Assembly: GCA_936920625.1 (NCBI GenBank) | Contig: CAKZHC010000046.1 | Span: forward strand, 1 to 49,792 | DNA: 49,792 bases | Origin: an uncultured Enterobacteriaceae bacterium | Lineage (GTDB): Bacteria > Pseudomonadota > Gammaproteobacteria > Enterobacterales > Enterobacteriaceae | Direction of reading: 5' to 3' | Shown here: positions 44,494-49,792 of the stretch, in pieces | Layout: each line of letters starts with the position of its first letter | Position numbering within the stretch: position 1 is the first letter of the stretch | Notes under the pieces: generated by a model | Told to the model about the DNA's origin: nothing | Databases searched by the model: none | What the model saw: the letters and a program-made list of their open reading frames with translations, nothing else | Translations under genes and position numbers: made by a program

Positions 44494-46026
44494 CTATTTC
44501 ATAAAGCTGCTATCAGCATTCAAATCCTCATAATTTTTCATACTATAATTTGAAATAAAAACTTTATTCTGATCGGCGCATTCATTATTTTTTAACATAT
44601 CACAATCTATTTTAATTTTATGATCTTTAATACCTAGCCAAGTTGAAAATAATTCAAGAAAGTGAATTGCACTTCTCTGCTTGGTAATATTATCTTTATG
44701 CTTGCTATCATAAGATGTAATAAACATAGGGACTTCAAAGTTTTGTTTGTTTCCCCCATTATGTATTAATCTTAGCTCTCCTTTATTTTTATCTGAAGAC
44801 AATCCGTGATCTGAAAAATACATCAGCGACCACTTTGTGTTTGACTTTTTAGCCATTGACACAATATCAGATAAAAGAGTATCGGTATTTTCTATACTTT
44901 TTATATAACAGGATATTTCTTTTGAAACAAAGAAATTATTATAAGATCCTTTAGTTCTTACACAGGCCGGTGGATGGGAACCCATGAGATGGATAACAAT
45001 AAGTTTTTTACCACTTTTATTTTTTAAAGCATTACTGATGTAAGGGACCAAAACTGTATCAGGAGAATAATCCTTGTCTCTGGCCTCTCCTTTTTTCAAA
45101 AAAACAGAGTCATCTGCCATAAATCCCATGCTGGCTGTCGGAGTTTCATATAAACCTAAAGCTCCTTGGTTAGAAATCCAATAAGTATGGAACCCGGATT
45201 TTTTAGCCAGAGTTATAATATTATTATTTATTTCTACAATATTATTTTGTTGCAAACTCAAAGTATGAGTTAATGAGACTTGCGTGGTAAATGATGCAGA
45301 TAGATAATTTGTGAAGAAAAGGCCATTACTGCCTGATACGAACGGAGTATCGTTTATGGGGAAGCCATAAACTCCCATAAAATCTCTTCGGACACTTTCA
45401 CCTATCACCAGGATATATGTATCGTATGCAGGGTTAACGTAGTATGGTTGCCAGCTATCCTTCATCTTTACAGTTTTTTCTATACGGTTTTCTTCTTGTC
45501 TGACTAATTTATAGTTTTTAATAAAGTCAGCAATAAACTGAAATTCTGTCATATCATAATCAAAAAAATCATATCTTCCATTTTTATAAAAGTTTTTTAC
45601 GGGTGTGAAAAATATAGACAGTAGAATAATCACACCTAAAAATGATTTAGTATAAATATTAAGATCGAAAGATATACGGGAGGAAATAAAAGCTAAAACT
45701 AGGATCAGTGCACTGATAAAATATCCTGATAAAGATTGTGAACCTATAAATTGATAACTCTCAGTGATATTGCTGTAGAATATCGCTTGCACCATATTGA
45801 AGTCTGGGGAGCCATAACTTACGGCAGTAGGTGCATATAATGCTGCAATGAACGCTAGCGTATATATATAAAATACATAAATTTTTCTATGCATACTCGC
45901 TAAAAGTATACATAGTATAAAAGATGACAGTATGTAGAATGGTTTTAAAAAATAGCCAAATGCAATTGGTATTAAAATACATAAAAAGCATAAAGCTAAT
46001 AAAGGAAGTAATTTTTTATATCTCAT
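44494..46026 (-). CDS. Phosphoethanolamine transferase (EptA/sulfatase family)
   Basis: 510 residues. Five N-terminal membrane helices (about 5-140), then a periplasmic alkaline-phosphatase-like domain. YILVIGESVRRDFMGVYGFP gives metal ligand Glu210; the nucleophile is Thr247 or Thr248 in SASFTTQVSLT; GSHPP (349-353) and FSDHG with Asp406/His407 complete the metal site. Members move phosphoethanolamine from phosphatidylethanolamine to lipid A or other glycans and often protect against cationic peptides. The precise acceptor is not clear, as the Thr region lacks the usual CGT...PCMFS sequence of EptA/MCR. Very AT-rich, unlike the trb genes, suggesting a separate origin. Confidence 0.87.
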   Translation of the reverse strand: MRYKKLLPLLALCFLCILIPIAFGYFLKPFYILSSFILCILLASMHRKIYVFYIYTLAFIAALYAPTAVSYGSPDFNMVQAIFYSNITESYQFIGSQSLSGYFISALILVLAFISSRISFDLNIYTKSFLGVIILLSIFFTPVKNFYKNGRYDFFDYDMTEFQFIADFIKNYKLVRQEENRIEKTVKMKDSWQPYYVNPAYDTYILVIGESVRRDFMGVYGFPINDTPFVSGSNGLFFTNYLSASFTTQVSLTHTLSLQQNNIVEINNNIITLAKKSGFHTYWISNQGALGLYETPTASMGFMADDSVFLKKGEARDKDYSPDTVLVPYISNALKNKSGKKLIVIHLMGSHPPACVRTKGSYNNFFVSKEISCYIKSIENTDTLLSDIVSMAKKSNTKWSLMYFSDHGLSSDKNKGELRLIHNGGNKQNFEVPMFITSYDSKHKDNITKQRSAIHFLELFSTWLGIKDHKIKIDCDMLKNNECADQNKVFISNYSMKNYEDLNADSSFMK

Positions 46027-47026
46027 TTAAGGATCGAGTCCTTCGGGAGGAAATTTTAATTAAACAGTTTTTATGATCAGATTTATAATTAGTTACATAA
46101 AGTCGTATATTAATACACTTATCATAGCAAGATCCTCTAAGATGGTCTGTTTTTATATCAACTAAATTCAGGTTACAGAGGCTTTTAAAAAACATATACC
46201 CGCTTTTTTGGTAAAAAAACCAGCATCACCACAGCCAGCAGTGAAACATAATAAAAAAACAGAAAGTACATAGTATTTAATAAAAATTAAACGGCAGTTA
46301 AACATTAATTAGATATTTATACTTTTAAGTTTAATCTACTTTTCCATGATACTTTATTTGAGTGTGGTTCTCTGATAGAGCATCCTCCTGATTTCTTAAG
46401 ATATTATCAGCCTTATAATTTATCTGCTCTACACACTAAGTCAGGAGACTTTGTTGGTATGGCCTGTGTCATTACTGCATCAATATGTTTTACCTTCCGT
46501 AAACTGCAAACTTATTGAATCAAAATTGGTTTTTAACTAGCAGAGTTTAGAGTCAATCATATAAAAATAATGCTAAGGAAATAATACATCATTTGAATGA
46601 AAATTTGATGGTCTGAAAATGCTATTGATAACAAACTGTTGCGAAGATCTTATATGCTTTGCTGATGATTCATTCAAAGCTGATTATGTAATAATTCCAT
46701 CTAAATAAACGGCTATAATTTAATTGGCATCCAGCAGAACGCTAGATGATACTGTAAAATGGTATCAGCTATCGCGAGACCCGGACAATACGGGCTGGAC
46801 AGGAGTTGATGTAATTACTCTACAACTTCCCACTGGATTCAACGTTGTGTGTCTGGAATAAAAAAGTAGCGGTGCTGGTAATAGCACAGTCCCTCTGATC
46901 AAAACGGTGGTATGTTCTCTGACCTTGGGTTATAAATGAAATTCTTTTTTCAGTTATATTTTGTACTGTTTAAAAAAAGAGAAAATCCGGCTTGATGAAG
47001 GGACTGACATTGTGTTTTATGTTCCC
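46027..47026. other. 1-kb AT-rich region with a short protein relic
   Basis: No intact gene. At 46745-46861 a plus-strand frame reads DDTVKWYQLSRDPDNTGW then TGVDVITLQLPTGFNVVCLE before a stop; it looks like the end of a lost gene but is not recognised. The rest is AT-rich filler with the promoter of the transferase gene. Confidence 0.4.
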
Positions 47027-47299
47027 TTATAACTTTCCATACCTGTTCAGAAATGAAGACCTGTCTAAAATACCCCAGTCACTTAGCATATAGTAGCCGG
47101 TCATACCTCTTTCGCCTGTTGATTCTCTGACGAACAGAATGCTCATTCCGAACTCATTACGTAAAGCCGATAATTGTTTTTTGATAGTTGATTCAGGAAT
47201 TTCTGTTGCTTTGTGTAGTTCCTGAAGACTCGGCTTCTCCATTTTTGACAGTGAATTTACCAGGGTAAATTTTCTTTTCATGTCCTGTGAAATCTTCAT
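47027..47299 (-). CDS. Small winged-helix protein downstream of parAB
   Basis: 90 residues. KPSLQELHKATEIPESTIKKQLSALRNEFGMSI (about 18-50) is a helix-turn-helix followed by a wing-like GERGMTGYYML. Such small regulators often end par operons or control plasmid copy number. It starts 20 bp after the parB stop on the same strand. Specific target unknown. Confidence 0.65.
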   Translation of the reverse strand: MKISQDMKRKFTLVNSLSKMEKPSLQELHKATEIPESTIKKQLSALRNEFGMSILFVRESTGERGMTGYYMLSDWGILDRSSFLNRYGKL

Positions 47300-47319
47300 G
47301 GTGGAGCTTCCTTTGTTTC

Positions 47320-48387
47320 TTAGCTTTCAATACTCAAGAGTTCAATATTTGTTACAGAGACATGAATATGCTTTTCTTTGCCTTTTTCATCCAGCATTTT
47401 TACCCAGACAGTGGCAGGGTTTGAAGCAACCCGATCTGTCAGAATAACACCACGGCTGGTTTTACCATTCAGTGTTACATTGACAGAAAAAATAAGGCTA
47501 TCAGCCCGAGCGTTTTTCCAGCCTTTATCTTTTTGCAGGGTCAGATTTGTATTTTTATCATCATCGACACCGGTAGCTTTTTGCTGACCTGAGAGCTTTG
47601 TTTTTTGTTCCTGTTCTGCTGTACTATCTGTATTTATATCTTTAGCCTGGTTTTTGGAGCTGTCTGTTTCAGGCTGGTTCTGAATGGTTTCTGTTGTAGA
47701 ATTTTTTTCTGTTTCTTCTTTTATGCGTCTGGTGTCGTTTAGTAACTCCCGGCTTTGTTTCCGCATGATTCCGTCTGATATAGCAACAGAACAAACAGCC
47801 CGACAACGTTCTTCGTTTAGATCGAATAAAAGACGAAGGTTATTAAGGGTTTCTGTGTCAGAGCAGATTTCATTGTCATACAGGTCTCTTACACAGTCAG
47901 GTAGCTTTAATAAAGACAGGTGAGTGGAGACAAAAGTTATATTTTTTCCAAGGCGTTCAGCAATTTCTTTTTGTTTCCATCCATCGTCAATGAATTTTTT
48001 TAATGCTCCAGCTATTTCTATTGGTGTAAGGTCGTCGCGCTGAATATTTTCAATTAACTCTCCTGCTGTTTCATCTAGGTTATTCTGTATTTTTTTATTG
48101 ATAATGATATCAATAGTATCAATGCCAGCATATTGGCAGGCCCGCCAGCGACGTTCTCCTTTCTGGATGACATATTTACCATCCTCATTCTTTGGAAACG
48201 TGATAATAGGTGACTGTTGGCCTTCTGTTAGCAGAGTAGCAGCCAGTTCTTCAATTTTACGGAAACGTTTACGTATCTGAATTTTAGAAATAACATTTGT
48301 GATAGGAACAGTTAGGATTTCTTTGCATCTGTTATTTTTGGCAACTTTGGCGAGGTCAGACAGATTTTTCAAATTAGTAAGTGCCAT
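47320..48387 (-). CDS. parB: ParB/KorB-type partition protein
   Basis: 355 residues. Centromere-binding CTPase of the ParB/Srx family: PITNVISKIQIRKRF near 23-37, GERRWRACQYAGID (nucleotide-binding box) near 77-90, ENIQRDDLTPIEIAGAL, and the helix-turn-helix KQKEIAERLGKNITFVSTHLSLLKLP near 135-160. A polar linker rich in Lys/Thr/Gln precedes a C-terminal SH3-like domain (GKTSRGVILTDRVASNPATV), as in KorB of IncP plasmids. Follows parA by two bases. Confidence 0.9.
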   Translation of the reverse strand: MALTNLKNLSDLAKVAKNNRCKEILTVPITNVISKIQIRKRFRKIEELAATLLTEGQQSPIITFPKNEDGKYVIQKGERRWRACQYAGIDTIDIIINKKIQNNLDETAGELIENIQRDDLTPIEIAGALKKFIDDGWKQKEIAERLGKNITFVSTHLSLLKLPDCVRDLYDNEICSDTETLNNLRLLFDLNEERCRAVCSVAISDGIMRKQSRELLNDTRRIKEETEKNSTTETIQNQPETDSSKNQAKDINTDSTAEQEQKTKLSGQQKATGVDDDKNTNLTLQKDKGWKNARADSLIFSVNVTLNGKTSRGVILTDRVASNPATVWVKMLDEKGKEKHIHVSVTNIELLSIES

Positions 48388-48389
48388 TT

Positions 48390-49175
48390 TTAACCTACCT
48401 TTTCTAAAATTTCTTCTAAAACTGCTTCAACCTCTTTGGCTGCAACGTGTCCATAACGCAGTTCCCACACAGGTATACCATCAGTTGTAGCGGTATCGAG
48501 TGGTGGACGGTGCATAATTTTGTTTTCAAACAGGAGCTCCGGAATTGTATTTTCAAGAGATTTAAGAGCTTCGTTATGATTTACAGATCGATCCATGTCA
48601 TTAATTACTATTCCCAAAATTTCTAGATTCTGATTATAAGCCTTGCGAATACTAATAATTGTACTAAGAAGGCCTTCAACACCATCCACAGCAAAACCGG
48701 AGAGTTTTACCGGACATGCTACGTGGGTTGATAATACTAGTGATGCTATAAGTTTTCTTCCAAGGCTGGGAGGACAGTCAATTAGCACGTAATCATAATT
48801 TTTAAATAATTTATCCAGATGACGGGATGGATTCATGGCTTGATCAAGAGGTATAGCTTCTATCTCGAACAGATCAGGATCGTTTTTGGGTGTATGAATC
48901 AGATCAGCACCACATGGACAGTGCATTACTTTGATGTTGTTCAGTTCGTAACCAAAAAGTTCTGCCATTTTGGTACCCGAAAGTATGGGTTCGTGGTTTC
49001 CGTTTCCGAGATTTCGTTTTGGGGCCAGTCTTGATGAAGTATTTCCTTGTCCATCCATATCCAAAACTAGTACTTTTTTTCTTTTTCGTAGTGATAAATA
49101 AAAAGCCTGCTGAATACAAAGAGTGCTCTTACCTACTCCACCTTTCTGGTTGGCGAAGCTGATGACTTTTGCCAT
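48390..49175 (-). CDS. parA: ParA/Soj-type partition ATPase
   Basis: 261 residues from the ATG at 49175 (MAKVISFANQKGGVGKST; GAGGTAGG just upstream); the 49211 frame adds 12 unlikely residues. Deviant Walker A KGGVGKST, DMDGQGNTSSRLA (switch I), DYVLIDCPPSLG (switch II) and VKLSGFAVDGVEGL mark a class Ib, short ParA without an N-terminal DNA-binding domain. Works with ParB to segregate the plasmid. It may be controlled through a palindrome about 250 bp upstream. Confidence 0.93.
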   Translation of the reverse strand: MAKVISFANQKGGVGKSTLCIQQAFYLSLRKRKKVLVLDMDGQGNTSSRLAPKRNLGNGNHEPILSGTKMAELFGYELNNIKVMHCPCGADLIHTPKNDPDLFEIEAIPLDQAMNPSRHLDKLFKNYDYVLIDCPPSLGRKLIASLVLSTHVACPVKLSGFAVDGVEGLLSTIISIRKAYNQNLEILGIVINDMDRSVNHNEALKSLENTIPELLFENKIMHRPPLDTATTDGIPVWELRYGHVAAKEVEAVLEEILEKVG

Positions 49176-49737
49176 ACCTACCTCAGTTTTGGTTTTTTGC
49201 AGGCGAACCAAATCACCTTTTCAGATGCTATTACGTGAAAGATTGTAGCGGTCATGAAATGGTACTGCAATGCTTGGTTATGATTTTATTAAAAATAATC
49301 TGTGTCTCAAAGTTTATGGAGTTTGTCGTTCTGATAATTTGCCTGCTATATTTTTAAGTCTTTCAACTAACATTTGGTGTTATCTGTAACATGAGAATTG
49401 CAGACAGGTTTGCAGGTTTTTTCTTTCACATGTGAAAGTTTTTGGGATTTTAGTTCCTTGGGGATATGGGAATGTTGCACGGTTAGTAACGCGATTTTTT
49501 GTCTGGCTTTGTATTATCCTGATTAATGGTTGATATTGTTTTTTTAGGGTGAGTTTTATCATTCGTTTGTGTTGTGTTAGCCTAATTTGTTAAAAGACAT
49601 AGTAACATTGTGGTTGTTTTTTATCTTTTTAGCTGAGGTAGTAATAAATAAAGATCTTTAGGATAAAGGATAAAATAATGGTTAAAAACAGGATAGCCGC
49701 TCTTTTTTATGATGTAATTTATTGATATATGTGCTTT
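49176..49737. other. Region between parA and the origin
   Basis: About 560 AT-rich bases without a gene. Contains the parA promoter and the palindrome at 49423-49438, then runs into the iterons at the circle junction. Confidence 0.5.
49423..49438. promoter_or_regulatory. 16-bp perfect palindrome, candidate parS/par operator
   Basis: CTTTCACATGTGAAAG is a perfect inverted repeat, about 250 bp upstream of the parA start and 300 bp from the first iteron. ParB/KorB sites are usually perfect palindromes of this size. Only one copy was noticed. Confidence 0.55.
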
Positions 49738-49792
49738 TTTCCTGTTTTTTTCGTGCAGCGTTCCCATATGTTATCGTGCAGCGTTCCCATAT
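49738..49792. repeat. Terminal redundancy, right copy (circular closure)
   Basis: Identical to bases 1-55, including the first two iterons. See the left copy. Confidence 0.9.

Overview
The window reads as a complete circular plasmid of about 49.7 kb from a Gram-negative, enterobacterial-type host. Bases 1-55 are repeated exactly at 49738-49792, which is what an assembler leaves when it closes a circle, so the unique length is about 49,737 bp. No rRNA or tRNA gene is visible. Several chromosomal-type genes (asd, dgkA, hsp20) look gammaproteobacterial. The host-interaction genes suggest an insect- or animal-associated host, but the species cannot be named from the sequence alone.

Layout. (i) Maintenance, spanning the circle junction: parA, a KorB-like parB and a small winged-helix gene (47.0-49.2 kb, minus), a 16-bp palindrome upstream of parA, an origin with about eleven 18-bp iterons and two perfect DnaA boxes (1-721), and the initiator gene rep (780-1883, minus). 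A Tn3/gamma-delta type resolvase with its three-part res site (42.8-43.5 kb) supplies multimer resolution. (ii) Stress and metabolism: an effector-binding-domain protein, an Hsp20 behind a consensus sigma-32 promoter, asd, an aconitase-family leuC/leuD pair, a YrdC/Sua5 protein and a LysR regulator. (iii) A full IncP-type trbB-trbL operon (6.8-17.3 kb, plus) sits between asd and leuCD. Its pilin peptidase traF is a lone gene at 36.1 kb. No relaxase, coupling protein, trbM or trbN was found, so the plasmid seems to build the mating channel and pilus without its own DNA-transfer machinery. (iv) IS6-family scars at 17.3, 23.4-24.1, 25.2-25.9, 36.6-37.3 and 42.4-42.8 kb, which probably drove the rearrangements. 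(v) A possible uptake/catabolic block (26.8-32.3 kb): PAS-LuxR regulator, VanX-type dipeptidase, NCS1 permease, hydantoinase/oxoprolinase-type protein and DUF917 protein.

(vi) A host-interaction region (32.7-46 kb) is the most interesting part. It holds a toxin-like protein with a hydrophobic core, a previously hidden 54-residue secreted peptide with Cys spacing C-x9-C-x3-C-x9-C, a secreted chagasin-type cysteine-protease inhibitor, and a three-gene operon of two P47-family proteins (the accessory family of botulinum/PMP1 neurotoxin clusters) plus a class 3 lipase. That operon is bracketed by two same-orientation IS26-like remnants. Next come dgkA and a phosphoethanolamine-transferase gene, a pair that fits envelope modification with recycling of the diacylglycerol by-product.

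Taken together this looks like a mosaic, partly decayed accessory plasmid that gives its host stress tolerance, some metabolic functions and a set of secreted or toxin-like products. The P47-P47-lipase cassette and the Cys-rich peptide are the best candidates for an undescribed system.
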